Assembly (NCBI GenBank): GCA_036272935.1 | Contig: DATAXP010000022.1 | Coordinates: 1-48,177 of the forward strand | DNA from: DATAXP01 sp036272935 | GTDB taxonomy: Bacteria; Planctomycetota; Planctomycetia; Pirellulales; PNKZ01 | Length of the DNA stretch: 48,177 bases | Reading direction: 5' to 3' | Shown: one piece after another, positions 15,642 through 24,126 of the stretch | How the letters are laid out: every line of letters starts with the position of its first letter | How positions within the stretch are numbered: the stretch's first letter is position 1 | The notes under the pieces: generated by a model | What the model saw: only the letters and a program-made list of their open reading frames with translations | Told to the model about the DNA's origin: nothing | Databases searched by the model: none | Translations under genes and position numbers: made by a program

Positions 15642-16562
15642 TCAGTCGATCGACGGCGGCTCGTATTCGACGTCTTTCCACTTCATCGGGCGGCGGAACG
15701 GTTCGATTCGCAGCACGACCTCGCCGTTCTGAAAGATGCGCACGGTGCCGCTCGATTCGCTCACCGCCACTGCCACCGCCTTGGTGACCTTGCTGATCGC
15801 GGCGGCGGCCCAGTGACGCGCCCCCAACCCCTTCGACAAGGTGACGTCGGCTGCCGAGGCATCGAGATACTGTGCCGCGGCCTCCACGGTGCCATCGGCG
15901 GCGACAACGATCGCTCCGTCCATCTGGGCGATTTCCTTGATCCCTTCGCGAACGCGCGCACTTTTTAGGTTCCGCTCGCGGCGGCTATAGCCCTTCACCG
16001 GGTCGAAGCTCGCCGAGCGGCTCATCTTGCGCACCTTGGGCGTATCGCCGACGACGAACAGCGTGCCGACCGGTTTGCCCTCGCGGCCTTCGCGGCCAAT
16101 TTCCAGCGCCAGGTTCACCACCGTTTGCAACGTGTCGAGCGGCACGCGCGTTTCAAGCTGGCGCAGATCGCGGACGGTCAAGCGGCCGAGGTGGTCGCCG
16201 AGATCGATAATGCTGATCGAGTCGAGCGTGCGCGCTTCGAACCCGCTGTAGACGGCGATCACGCGAGCACCGGGGGCCAGCATCTCGTCGGCAATCGCCT
16301 TGAGCAGCGCCTGCGAGAGCTTGTCGTAGACCGGCACCTCGGCGGTATCGAGCAGCACGGTCGGCAGGTCCGCGGCCACCGCGTCGATCACCTGGGAATC
16401 GTCCTCGACGGCGACGATGACCTTTTCACCCCCGGAATGTTCGCGCAGGAACGCCCAGTCGCTCGCCCCGTCGACCAGCACCAGAACCGCATCGGCTCCG
16501 ACTGCCTTCGACAGACGCACGACGGTGTCGTAGATCGTCTGGAACTCCTCGTTGAATCGCAC
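15642..16562 (-). CDS. DacZ-like diadenylate cyclase (DisA_N domain)
   Basis: This enzyme condenses two ATP to cyclic di-AMP. The 306-residue product has an N-terminal alpha/beta region (about 1-150; ADAVLVLVDG, GARVIAVYSGFEA), like the pyruvate-kinase C-terminal-type domain of archaeal-style DacZ proteins. The C-terminal DisA_N catalytic domain has the DGA motif at residues 215-217 (MDGAIVVAADG) and the second motif at 245-256 (GLGARHWAAAAIS). The usual RHR reads RHW here, which also needs checking in other DacZ proteins. There is no membrane segment, unlike DacA, and no DNA-binding helix region, unlike DisA. The 3' end abuts a tandem repeat. Cyclic di-AMP usually controls potassium and turgor. 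Confidence 0.87.
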   Translation of the reverse strand: MRFNEEFQTIYDTVVRLSKAVGADAVLVLVDGASDWAFLREHSGGEKVIVAVEDDSQVIDAVAADLPTVLLDTAEVPVYDKLSQALLKAIADEMLAPGARVIAVYSGFEARTLDSISIIDLGDHLGRLTVRDLRQLETRVPLDTLQTVVNLALEIGREGREGKPVGTLFVVGDTPKVRKMSRSASFDPVKGYSRRERNLKSARVREGIKEIAQMDGAIVVAADGTVEAAAQYLDASAADVTLSKGLGARHWAAAAISKVTKAVAVAVSESSGTVRIFQNGEVVLRIEPFRRPMKWKDVEYEPPSID

Positions 16563-16731
16563 CCGGAGTCATCCCGTGCCAACAGGACCCTTGCCAAGGC
16601 GCTTCATGCTGCGCCCGAAGCCGGAACCGCTGGAAAATGTACGGGTTTTACCCAACTCGGGCAACGTACATTCGTGCGGGATGAAAATGAAATCTTCGCC
16701 ACTTGTGCCGGCTCGCGCGATCGCGCCGGCT

Positions 16732-18354
16732 TTAGCGGACGAAGGAGTCCGGTTCGATTGCGTCCGACGATGTGCCGGCTTCTGAAGATTCCGCCGTCGG
16801 CTTCGTTCCCGACTTCTTTTCGTCGGCCTTCACGGGTGCCGGCGTGTCCGCTTTGGCGGGCGATGAACCAGCGGACTGCGCGGGGGCAATGAGCATCGGC
16901 TCTTTGGAGACCGGTTTCAGAGTTTCGCCTTTCGCGCCGCCATCGGTCGGTTTCGACGCTTGCTCGGCGGGAGGTTGCCTGGCTGTGGTTGAGGATTGGC
17001 CGGGCGTCGTCGCGGGTGTTTTAGGCTTCGAGGCCAGCTCGGCACTGGACTTCGAAGTGCCAGTGCGAAATCGGCGCATATCGTAGATCGCCAGGGCGTG
17101 GACAGCGTGGCCCAGGTGACCGATCTGCCAATCGTGCGAGGTGTTGCGCGAGAGGATGCTCGTTACGTAGTCGACGGCGCGGCTCACGCGCACGTCGGCC
17201 AACTCCTCGGCCGGCAGCGAGTATGCGAGCCATTCGAGGGTGTGCCCGGTGGTTTGCAGGCGACGGTCCAAATCGTCTTGAGCGCCGCGGCGAGCGAACC
17301 ATTCGGTGCTGAACGAGCCATCGGGATTTTGCAGCGCGAGCGTGTAGCGGTGATAATCGTCCAGATACTTCTTCGCGCGCAGGAACTGGCCGTCGATCGG
17401 TTGCTCGCGGCGCTCGCGTCGGCGCACGGCGTAGGCAAGGCCCATCAGCCGGTGCGTGCCGCCGCAGGCCGCCCCGCGGATCGGGGCCTTGATCTCCTCC
17501 TGCAACAGGCGCGAGATCGTCCACGATTCTCCAAGGTCGTTAGTCCAAGGATCGTCGTTGTCGAGGTAGTGCGCCAGCGCGATCAGCTTGAATGTCAGCT
17601 CCATGCCGACATGGCAGCCAAGCTGTTCGGTCGCCAACAGGTCGCGCAGCTTGAACGCCTGGCCGTTGACGTACATCGGGTAATCGATCGGCACGCGCCA
17701 CTGGGCGAGGATGGCGAGGAACTGGCCATAGTGTCCCTGCACGCCGACGCCTTGCCGGGCCGAGATGCGCCCGTTGTCGAGGAACAGCATGCGGTCGCCT
17801 TTGCACGCCCCGTTGGCGCAGAGCCAAGCGATCGAATTGACCGGCTTGCCGCTGGTGTTATTCAGCAGCAGTTGCGACGACGTGCCGTAGCCGATCACCG
17901 AGTGCATCACCTCCCAGGCGTTGTTGTCGCGATTGTTGAGCTTCCGTGAGTAGTACAGGCCGATGGCGTGGCGGATTCGCCGCCGTCGCTGCTCGAGCTC
18001 CGGCGGCAGCGTCTCTTCGCCCGAGGTGGGGACGATCTCGCTTAGCACTGCCTCGCCGTATTCGTCGAGCGGCATTGCCGCGACGACCGGTACCGGCTCA
18101 ACGCCCGGCGGCGTTTCGTCCTCAGGGGCGATGCGCCGGGCCGCATCGGCCTCGGCGGAGTGCGACCACTTGTCGTCGAAATAATGCAGAAAGCTGTTGC
18201 AGGTGCTCTCGGCACGCATCGTCGATCCGCGATCGGCATCGCGACGCGCCTGGAATTCGAGCACTCTTGGCTCGATTGCCAGGCATGTAGCCAGCACGAG
18301 CATCAAGCCCGTCACCGCAAGGCAGCTCGTTGTCCAAGATCGACAAGCCAGCAT
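16732..18354 (-). CDS. secreted helical-toroid-like protein, planctomycete type
   Basis: The 540-residue product starts with a signal peptide or anchor (CLAVTGLMLVLATCLA). The central part, about 130-420, is rich in repeated helical segments: RRRIRHAIGLYYSRKLNNRDNNAWEVMH, GVQGHYGQFLAILAQW, CHVGMELTFKLIALAHYLD, CGGTHRLMGLAYAVRR, YTLALQNPDGSFSTEWF and TTGHTLEWLAYSLP. The spacing of the HxxxxL-type segments resembles an alpha/alpha toroid, as in prenyltransferase-like or GH-type barrels. The last 110 residues are low-complexity Pro/Ala/Lys/Thr, as in an extracellular linker. No enzyme motif is certain. It precedes the diadenylate cyclase on the same strand by 169 bases. Confidence 0.7.
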   Translation of the reverse strand: MLACRSWTTSCLAVTGLMLVLATCLAIEPRVLEFQARRDADRGSTMRAESTCNSFLHYFDDKWSHSAEADAARRIAPEDETPPGVEPVPVVAAMPLDEYGEAVLSEIVPTSGEETLPPELEQRRRRIRHAIGLYYSRKLNNRDNNAWEVMHSVIGYGTSSQLLLNNTSGKPVNSIAWLCANGACKGDRMLFLDNGRISARQGVGVQGHYGQFLAILAQWRVPIDYPMYVNGQAFKLRDLLATEQLGCHVGMELTFKLIALAHYLDNDDPWTNDLGESWTISRLLQEEIKAPIRGAACGGTHRLMGLAYAVRRRERREQPIDGQFLRAKKYLDDYHRYTLALQNPDGSFSTEWFARRGAQDDLDRRLQTTGHTLEWLAYSLPAEELADVRVSRAVDYVTSILSRNTSHDWQIGHLGHAVHALAIYDMRRFRTGTSKSSAELASKPKTPATTPGQSSTTARQPPAEQASKPTDGGAKGETLKPVSKEPMLIAPAQSAGSSPAKADTPAPVKADEKKSGTKPTAESSEAGTSSDAIEPDSFVR

Positions 18355-18671
18355 TCTTCGCAGTGCCTTGAAGGATCAAGTCGCGCCAAATACCCGCCAG
18401 CAGGCTAACGGGAACGCTCGGCGATCGAGACGTCGCGGATGCAAACGGCGCGCAGCGGTTTCCGAAGGCGTTGCTACGGGCAGGTGCTTTGGAAGTATCG
18501 GACGTTTGCGCGCAGCAAATTGATCGCTGACGCGCCCGATTCCGCACCTGCTCGGGAACAAACGACTTACGCCGCTTCAAACCGCGAAGATAGCATCGCA
18601 GCTTGCACCGCCAGCGCGGCAAGGCGGGCAGGCTTTGCCGCCGAGTGCGCCGCACGCTAGCAAGCGCTGCT
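18355..18671. other. intergenic stretch without recognised features
   Basis: This is 317 bases between two minus-strand genes. Open frames here are short and lack starts with ribosome binding sites. I see no strong hairpin or repeat. It probably contains the promoter of the gene ending at 16732. Confidence 0.5.
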
Positions 18672-19379
18672 TCAGAACCAGCGCTTGACGCGGGAAGCAA
18701 GCGACTCTTCGGGAGGGTTGTCGCCGCGCACGAAGGCGCGCCACGCTTCGGCATCGGTGCCCAGGTGCTTGCCGGTGATCTTTTCCAGCGACACGATCGC
18801 ACGATGCTGCATCGCCGGGTCCTTGTCCTCGAGCGCTTGGCCCAACGATTCGATGGCTGAGGTATCGCGCGTTTCGCCCAACGCCCGAGCGGCGGCAATG
18901 CGCACATCGAGGTCAGTGTCGCTATTGAGCAAGCCGCCGAGAACCTTGACGGCGTCGGGGCCTTTACGCGTTCCCCAGGAATGGCAGCAGGCGATTCGCA
19001 CGTCGGAATCGGTGTCCTTGGCGGCGGCCGTAAGCACATCGCCGGCGACTTTCGTCGGAAACACTGCCAGCGTGCGGACGATTTGCAGTCGAATCAGCGG
19101 GTCTTCCTCACGCTGAATGGCCTTGGCCAAGGCGAGCGATTCCTTTTCATGCTCGGCGGGGCTCATCTTCGGAGCCTTCTTCACCAACTCGTCCATCGCC
19201 TTCATCCGTTCGACGGGCGCCGCAACCTGCGGTCCCGGCTCTGGCTTTTTCTCTTTCTTGGCGAAAGGCCGCAACGCATCCGAGGCGCATCCAGCCGGCA
19301 GCGTTAAAATCAGTCCCAGGCTGACAAGCAGCCCGGGAAGTCTTACGCAGAAGCGCAGAGAACGATCGCCGGCAGGCAT
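18672..19379 (-). CDS. HEAT-repeat lipoprotein
   Basis: The product has 235 residues. A lipoprotein signal ends in LPAG followed by cysteine (LLVSLGLILTLPAGCAS), so it should be lipid-anchored. A basic/proline linker (KKEKKPEPGP) and a charged helix follow. From about residue 85 come HEAT-type helical pairs: PLIRLQIVRTLAVFPTK, DSDVRIACCHSWGTRKGPDAVKVL, DLDVRIAAARALGETRDTSAIESL and DPAMQHRAIVSLEKITGK. HEAT repeats mediate protein binding and are not catalytic. The partner is unknown. Confidence 0.82.
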   Translation of the reverse strand: MPAGDRSLRFCVRLPGLLVSLGLILTLPAGCASDALRPFAKKEKKPEPGPQVAAPVERMKAMDELVKKAPKMSPAEHEKESLALAKAIQREEDPLIRLQIVRTLAVFPTKVAGDVLTAAAKDTDSDVRIACCHSWGTRKGPDAVKVLGGLLNSDTDLDVRIAAARALGETRDTSAIESLGQALEDKDPAMQHRAIVSLEKITGKHLGTDAEAWRAFVRGDNPPEESLASRVKRWF

Positions 19380-19477
19380 AGGGGGGAGGAACCTGCTAGA
19401 AAAGAAGGGAGGGGGGCGAAGTATAGCAAGCCATCCGGTCCCGGGCCAAGATGGAATCAGCGTTGCAGCAGCGTGTC

Positions 19478-20668
19478 ATGATCGAAACGACGTCGAAACT
19501 CTTCGGCCCATGGGTGCTTGCACGTCGCCTGGCGCGGCTTGGCGGCTTGCTGTCGCTCGTGCTTGCATCGGCCGGACGGCTCGATGCGCTCGATCATCTG
19601 CTTATCCGCCGTGCCGGCAGCGAGCGCGAAGTCTCGGGCCGGGTACTCGAGACGGCCGAGGATGGCGGCCTGCTGTTGATTGCGGAAGACGGCGTCCTTT
19701 GGAGCGTTCCGCCCGAAGAGCTGCTCAAGCGTACGACCGACGATAAGCCGTTTGCGCCGCTGTCGCAGGCCGAGCTGGGCAAGCGGCTGCTGGCCGAGCT
19801 GCCTAGTGGATTCGAAATCCACACCACACAGAACTACCTGATCTGCCACAACACCTCGAAGGCATACGCCCAATGGTGCGGCGCGTTGTTCGAGCAGTTG
19901 TACCGTGGCTTCACGAATTATTGGTCGCGCAAGGGCTTCGACCTCACCAAGCCCGAGTTCCCGCTGGTGGCCATCGTGTTTGCCGACAAGTTTGCCTACG
20001 CCAACTTCGCCCGCCCCGAACTCGGCGACGCCAGCGAGGCGATCATCGGCTACTACAGCTTCCAGACCAACCGCATGACGATGTACGACCTGACCGGCAT
20101 CGAAAGCCTCCGTCAGCCGGGCGATCGCCGCACCACGGCCACACAGATCAACGAAATGCTGGGGCGACCCGAGGCCGAGCGCACCGTGGCCACCATCATC
20201 CACGAAGCCACTCACCAGCTCGCGTTCAACTGCGGCATGCAGATACGCTACAGCGATATTCCGCTGTGGGTGAGCGAGGGGCTGGCGGTGTTCTTCGAGA
20301 CGCCCGATGTGCATAGCTCGAAAGGCTGGAGCACCATCGGCTCGGTGAACAGGCCGCGGCTCAATGTGTTTCGCCAATCGTTGGCTGGACGTCCGACCGA
20401 CAGCCTGCAAACGCTGATCTCCGACGATCGCCGGTTTCGCGACACCAAGCAGGCCCAGGAGGCGTACGCCGAAGCGTGGGCGCTGCATTACTTCTTGTCG
20501 CGGCAGCGATCGAAGCAGTACGTCGAGTACCTGAAGTTGCTCTCGCGCAAACCGCGGCTCATCTGGGACGACCCGGCAACGCGACTCCAGGACTTTCGCC
20601 AATTCTTCGGCGACGACCTGCATGCACTCGACGTGGAGTTCGTGCGCTATATGAGCAAAGTACGCTGA
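19478..20668 (+). CDS. DUF1570 family, gluzincin-like metallopeptidase candidate
   Basis: ATG at 19478 is preferred because it places an N-terminal signal sequence (LARLGGLLSLVLASAGRLDALD) normally; ATG 19451 is the alternative. The N-terminal part holds a small strand-rich domain (REVSGRVLETAEDGGLLLIAEDGVLWSVP). The C-terminal DUF1570 region has ATIIHEATHQLAFN, an HExxH zinc motif, followed by the downstream glutamate in WVSEGLAVFFE. EIHTTQNYLICHNTS and FADKFAYANF are typical lead-in segments. It probably acts in the periplasm. Zinc peptidase activity for DUF1570 is inference from the motif. Confidence 0.8.
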   Translation: MIETTSKLFGPWVLARRLARLGGLLSLVLASAGRLDALDHLLIRRAGSEREVSGRVLETAEDGGLLLIAEDGVLWSVPPEELLKRTTDDKPFAPLSQAELGKRLLAELPSGFEIHTTQNYLICHNTSKAYAQWCGALFEQLYRGFTNYWSRKGFDLTKPEFPLVAIVFADKFAYANFARPELGDASEAIIGYYSFQTNRMTMYDLTGIESLRQPGDRRTTATQINEMLGRPEAERTVATIIHEATHQLAFNCGMQIRYSDIPLWVSEGLAVFFETPDVHSSKGWSTIGSVNRPRLNVFRQSLAGRPTDSLQTLISDDRRFRDTKQAQEAYAEAWALHYFLSRQRSKQYVEYLKLLSRKPRLIWDDPATRLQDFRQFFGDDLHALDVEFVRYMSKVR

Positions 20669-20675
20669 CGCTGGC

Positions 20676-20701
20676 GAGCGGGGCCAGTCATGGCCCCGCT
20701 C
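20676..20701. repeat. hairpin with GAGCGGGGCCA arms
   Basis: GAGCGGGGCCA (20676-20686) and TGGCCCCGCTC (20691-20701) pair perfectly around GTCA, eight bases after the DUF1570 stop. A closely related hairpin occurs at 21446-21477. It could serve as a terminator without a T-tract, or be an interspersed palindrome. Confidence 0.6.
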
Positions 20702-20771
20702 TCCGATGTGCGCTAAACAACCCAATTTGCCCGTATCCTCGCCGACGCGGCAGCAAAACCCTACGTTAACA

Positions 20772-20826
20772 CACCAGCGCTCAACAGCCGACGGAACCGG
20801 TTCCGTCGTTCGCGGCTCTGCTGGTG
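20772..20826. repeat. large palindrome with a perfect 18-20 bp core
   Basis: The core GACGGAACCGGTTCCGTC (20790-20807) is a perfect palindrome and extends one base each way. Outer arms CACCAGC (20772-20778) and GCTGGTG (20820-20826) enclose it. The apparent GTG start of the following reading frame lies inside the right arm. Confidence 0.65.
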
Positions 20827-21435
20827 CTCAGCGAGCGCGGAACAAGCGAGACTGGAACAAGCGAGACTGGAACAAGCGAGACTGATTCAGTCGTTAGGTT
20901 CCCGTCTTGCGACGCGCCGCCTGCGGACTGCTGCCCGCCATCTTGCTCCCCATCGACTTGTTGCCCGTCGAACCGTTTGTACGCGTTCTCCGAGTTGCCG
21001 ATCTGGAACGTGCGCGAAGGGGGCGCCGACAACTGGGCGCAAAACATCACGCCGACCAGTACCGCGGGAGTGGCGAGCGGCACGGCCACAGTCATCGGCG
21101 CGCCGTTTTCGTGGAATGCAGGCGTGCGCGCCGGCTTGGGATACCAGTCCGACGACGGGTACGACGTACCGGTCGATACGGTCGCTACGTTCCCGGGCGT
21201 CTCGCACACTTATTTGTTCACGTCGGCGTACGAAAATCTGATTCAAGACCTCGGCTCGCTAGCGCTGCAGGGGATCATCGGAATCAACGTGCGCTATCGA
21301 GGCGTTTACGGGATGATCGGCTACGAGATCAACGACTGGTTGAATCAAAGCCAGGTCTTCGACGACGCCACTGGCGCGCACAATAACGATCTGATTCTGC
21401 AAGGCCTGAACATTCGGCTGGGTTACGGATTCTGA
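20824..21435 (+). pseudogene. shortened Lpg1974-like outer-membrane beta-barrel gene
   Basis: The frame gives 203 residues from GTG 20824, but it lacks a signal peptide. Its first residues come from a palindrome and a 15-base triplicate repeat (GTSET three times), followed by a cysteine/proline-rich stretch. From about residue 52 it reads like an outer-membrane barrel: FSELPIWNVREGG, WNAGVRAGLGYQSDDGYDV, then ALQGIIGINVRYRGVYGMIGYEIN and a final NIRLGYGF with terminal Phe. Planctomycete relatives of the Lpg1974 type are usually 350 residues or more with the WNAGVRAGLGY region early. The central part of the barrel therefore seems to be missing. Remnant is the best reading; a short functional protein with an unseen start is possible. 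Confidence 0.5.
20839..20883. repeat. 15-base tandem repeat, three perfect copies
   Basis: The unit GGAACAAGCGAGACT is at 20839-20853, 20854-20868 and 20869-20883. It lies right after the large palindrome and at the 5' end of the barrel remnant, encoding GTSET repeats if translated. Confidence 0.85.
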
Positions 21436-21445
21436 GCGGCGTCCA

Positions 21446-21477
21446 GGCGAGCGGGGCCATGACTGCCCCCGCTCGCC
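21446..21477. repeat. hairpin with GGCGAGCGGGG arms between convergent genes
   Basis: GGCGAGCGGGG (21446-21456) and CCCCGCTCGCC (21467-21477) pair perfectly. It lies between the barrel remnant and the convergent ABC transporter gene. It shares GAGCGGGGCCA with the hairpin at 20676. Confidence 0.65.
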
Positions 21478-21488
21478 AAACCGAGTCG

Positions 21489-23777
21489 TTATTTCACCGT
21501 GCCTTCGACGATCTCCTGCTGGGCGCGGTGCAGCCGGGCGTAGACGCCTTCGGCCGCCAGCAGTTCCTGGTGGCCGCCGGTCTGTACAATCCTGCCACGC
21601 TCGAGCACGATCAGCCGGTCGGCCTTGCGCAGCGTGCTCAGCCGGTGGGCGATGGCGATCGTGGTGCGGCCCTGCACCAGGTTGTCGAGCGCCGCCTGGA
21701 TTTCACGCTCCGTCTCGGTGTCGACGCTGCTCGTGGCCTCGTCGAGGATTAGGATGCGCGGGTCGATCAGCAGCGCCCGGGCAATCGAGATCCGCTGGCG
21801 CTCGCCGCCTGAAAGCGCTTGGCCGCGCTCGCCGACGATCGAATCGTAGCCGTCGGCCAGCCGCAGGATGAACTCATGCGCCCGCGCCGCCTTGGCGGCC
21901 GCGACGATCTCGGCCCGCGAAGCATTGGGCCGGCCGTAGGCGATGTTTTCGGCCACGGTGCCGAAGACCAAAAACGGCTCTTGTAGTACGATGCCGATGT
22001 GCGAGCGGTAATCGCTCAAGGCCAGCGAGCGCACGTCGACACCGTCGATCAGAATCGCGCCGCTGGTCACGTCGTAGAACCGGCAAACCAGGTTCACCAG
22101 CGTGCTCTTGCCGGCGCCGCTGGGACCGACCAGCCCGATCAACTCGCCTGGCTTTACCTTCATGCTTACGCCTTGCAGAATCGAGCGGTTGCCGTAGCGG
22201 AAGCCTACGTCGCGAAGCTCGATTTCGCCGCGCATGTGCGGCAGTGCGACCGGGTTTACCGGCTCAGCGACGCTCGGCACTCGGTCGAGAATGTCGAACA
22301 CGCGCTGCGAGCTGGCAGCGGCCCGCTGCGTGGCGGTGAAGATGCGGCTCATCGATTCCAAGCGTGTGTAGAACCGCCCGATGTAGAAGATGAATCCCGT
22401 GAGCACGCCGACCTGGATGTGAAAGTCGTAGACGCGCCACGAGCCAAGCGCCCAGACGATCAGCAAGCCGATTTGGTTGAGCAGCACCACCATCGGCCAG
22501 AAGAACGTCCAGACGCTATTCACGCGGTCGTTCGCCTCGACCACGTACACATTGGCCCGTTCGAAGCGTTCGACCTCGCGGTGCTCCTGGGCAAACGCCT
22601 TGACCACGCGTATGCCGGGAATCGTGTCGGCCAGCACGCTGGTCATCGCACTCCAGGCCCGGCCGCCGCGATGGAAGCCGTGCTGCAGCTTGTCGCGCAC
22701 CTGGAAGATCAGCCAGGCGATGATCGGAAACGTACATAGTGTCCCCAGCCCGAGCACCGGATCGATCCAGATCAGGATCGCGGCGGTGCCGAGAATCGTC
22801 AGGCAGTCGGTGCCGAAGTCAACCAGGTTGTCGCTGAGGAACGAGCAGATGCGCTCCGTGTCGGTGCTGATGCGGGCCATCAGGTCGCCGGTGCGTCTGC
22901 CGCCGAAGAACTCGAGCGACAGCTTTTGGATGTGGGCATAGGTGGCGTTGCGCAGGTCGGCACTGACGCGCTCGCTCACCCAGGCCATCACCGCTCCCTG
23001 CGCCCAGCCGAGCAGCCACGCGGCCACGGCCGCCGCGCCGAACGCGGCCAGGTACCAAGGCACCATGCGAAAGCGCGGCGCGGAATCCTTGCGCACTTCG
23101 TCGAGCAGTCGATCGCGCGTCGCACGGTCGAGATGTTCGCGCTTGACGCGCCGCTCGACCGCTTCCACGTCGCTTTGATACGGAATGAGGATGTCGTCCT
23201 GCAGCGGCATCGTGAGGTAAGGGGGGATGAGTCCGGCCGCGGTGGTCGCCAGTGTGAGCACAAAGCCGACAAAGATCAGCCGGGCGTGCGGCACCGCGAA
23301 CCGCAGCAGCCGCAGTAGCGACCGCGCCTGCGGCGCCTCGCGCTGAGCCGGCGAGGCCAACGGGTCGTCTTCCTCGCCGTTCGTTTCGTCCTGCGGCGAC
23401 TCGCCGCGGCGCAGCGCGTCGTAGGCCAGCAGCAGGTGGTGCACCTCGGCGGCGTGCGCGACCGTGTAGTTCCACTGAGCTAGCCGCCCGCCGGCCCCCC
23501 ACAGTTCGAGCGATCCCAGGCCCGCGCGATCGCGGGCGCGCAGGTGCAATGCCGCGTCGAGTTCCCAGTACCGCCACATCGCCCCGGAGGGGCTTTCACG
23601 CTCGAACGACAACAGCCGTCGGTTGGTCAGCACCAGCAGGCCGGCCGAGAACCGCCGCTGGGCGTCGAGATCGACGCGGACGTGTCCCAATAAGCTCTCG
23701 CCAGGCAGCAACTGCGCGGAGACATCGGCCCATTGGGGCGAGGCCGACACGTTGACTTGCCCGGTCGAGGAGTCCAA
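21489..23777 (-). CDS. ABC exporter with extra N-terminal PH-like domain (cyanophycin-gene-associated type)
   Basis: The 762-residue product is a half-transporter. Residues about 20-115 form an extra soluble domain (LLPGESLLGHVRVDLDAQRRFSAGLLVLTNRRLLSFER), resembling bacterial PH-like domains. Residues about 155-470 hold the six-helix exporter domain, including FFGGRRTGDLMARISTDTERI and GIRVVKAFAQEHREVERF. The nucleotide-binding domain has Walker A GPSGAGKST, signature LSGGERQR, Walker B ILILDEATSSVD and the switch histidine in AIAHRLST. It should work as a homodimer exporting an unknown substrate. It diverges from the cyanophycin-synthetase-like gene 349 bases away. ABC proteins of this design are known neighbours of such genes, though their substrate is not established. 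Confidence 0.92.
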   Translation of the reverse strand: MDSSTGQVNVSASPQWADVSAQLLPGESLLGHVRVDLDAQRRFSAGLLVLTNRRLLSFERESPSGAMWRYWELDAALHLRARDRAGLGSLELWGAGGRLAQWNYTVAHAAEVHHLLLAYDALRRGESPQDETNGEEDDPLASPAQREAPQARSLLRLLRFAVPHARLIFVGFVLTLATTAAGLIPPYLTMPLQDDILIPYQSDVEAVERRVKREHLDRATRDRLLDEVRKDSAPRFRMVPWYLAAFGAAAVAAWLLGWAQGAVMAWVSERVSADLRNATYAHIQKLSLEFFGGRRTGDLMARISTDTERICSFLSDNLVDFGTDCLTILGTAAILIWIDPVLGLGTLCTFPIIAWLIFQVRDKLQHGFHRGGRAWSAMTSVLADTIPGIRVVKAFAQEHREVERFERANVYVVEANDRVNSVWTFFWPMVVLLNQIGLLIVWALGSWRVYDFHIQVGVLTGFIFYIGRFYTRLESMSRIFTATQRAAASSQRVFDILDRVPSVAEPVNPVALPHMRGEIELRDVGFRYGNRSILQGVSMKVKPGELIGLVGPSGAGKSTLVNLVCRFYDVTSGAILIDGVDVRSLALSDYRSHIGIVLQEPFLVFGTVAENIAYGRPNASRAEIVAAAKAARAHEFILRLADGYDSIVGERGQALSGGERQRISIARALLIDPRILILDEATSSVDTETEREIQAALDNLVQGRTTIAIAHRLSTLRKADRLIVLERGRIVQTGGHQELLAAEGVYARLHRAQQEIVEGTVK

Positions 23778-24126
23778 AACTCGGCAATCTCCGCGAAAAA
23801 GGCTATTTTTCCACGGTCCGCCCGCGGTGCCGATCGCCCGGCCGATCGACGCATCCCGCCGTCACCGACGGCCGAAAGCTGCCAAGATAAGGTGTACTTT
23901 GTCGGCTTGAATAACTAAATTGGAAGACGGCCCACGCATGCCGCTTAGGCGCGCCGGCCGAGCGTCGAGTATAGCACGCTTGGCACGGCTCCGCATGACG
24001 CGCACGCCCCCGAGGAGGCTGCGATGGCCGGATCACGAACCACTGGGGATGAGTCGACTTCGTGGCCGACCAGCGAACACCACAGGGCCGCCTGCCCCAC
24101 CATCGCCCGCCTCGAGTCCCGCGATC
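23778..24126. other. divergent promoter region of the ABC exporter and CphA-like gene
   Basis: This is 349 bases between divergent start codons. The plus-strand frame of the synthetase is open through it to 23920, but its composition (many Arg and Pro) does not look coding. A strong GAGGAGG (24012-24018) precedes an ATG at 24024 in another frame, described separately. No operator-like palindrome was recognised. Confidence 0.5.

Noticed and set aside
19457..20725. 422-codon minus-strand frame
   Set aside because: It is opposite the DUF1570 gene with its HExxH motif. No motif appears in the minus reading.
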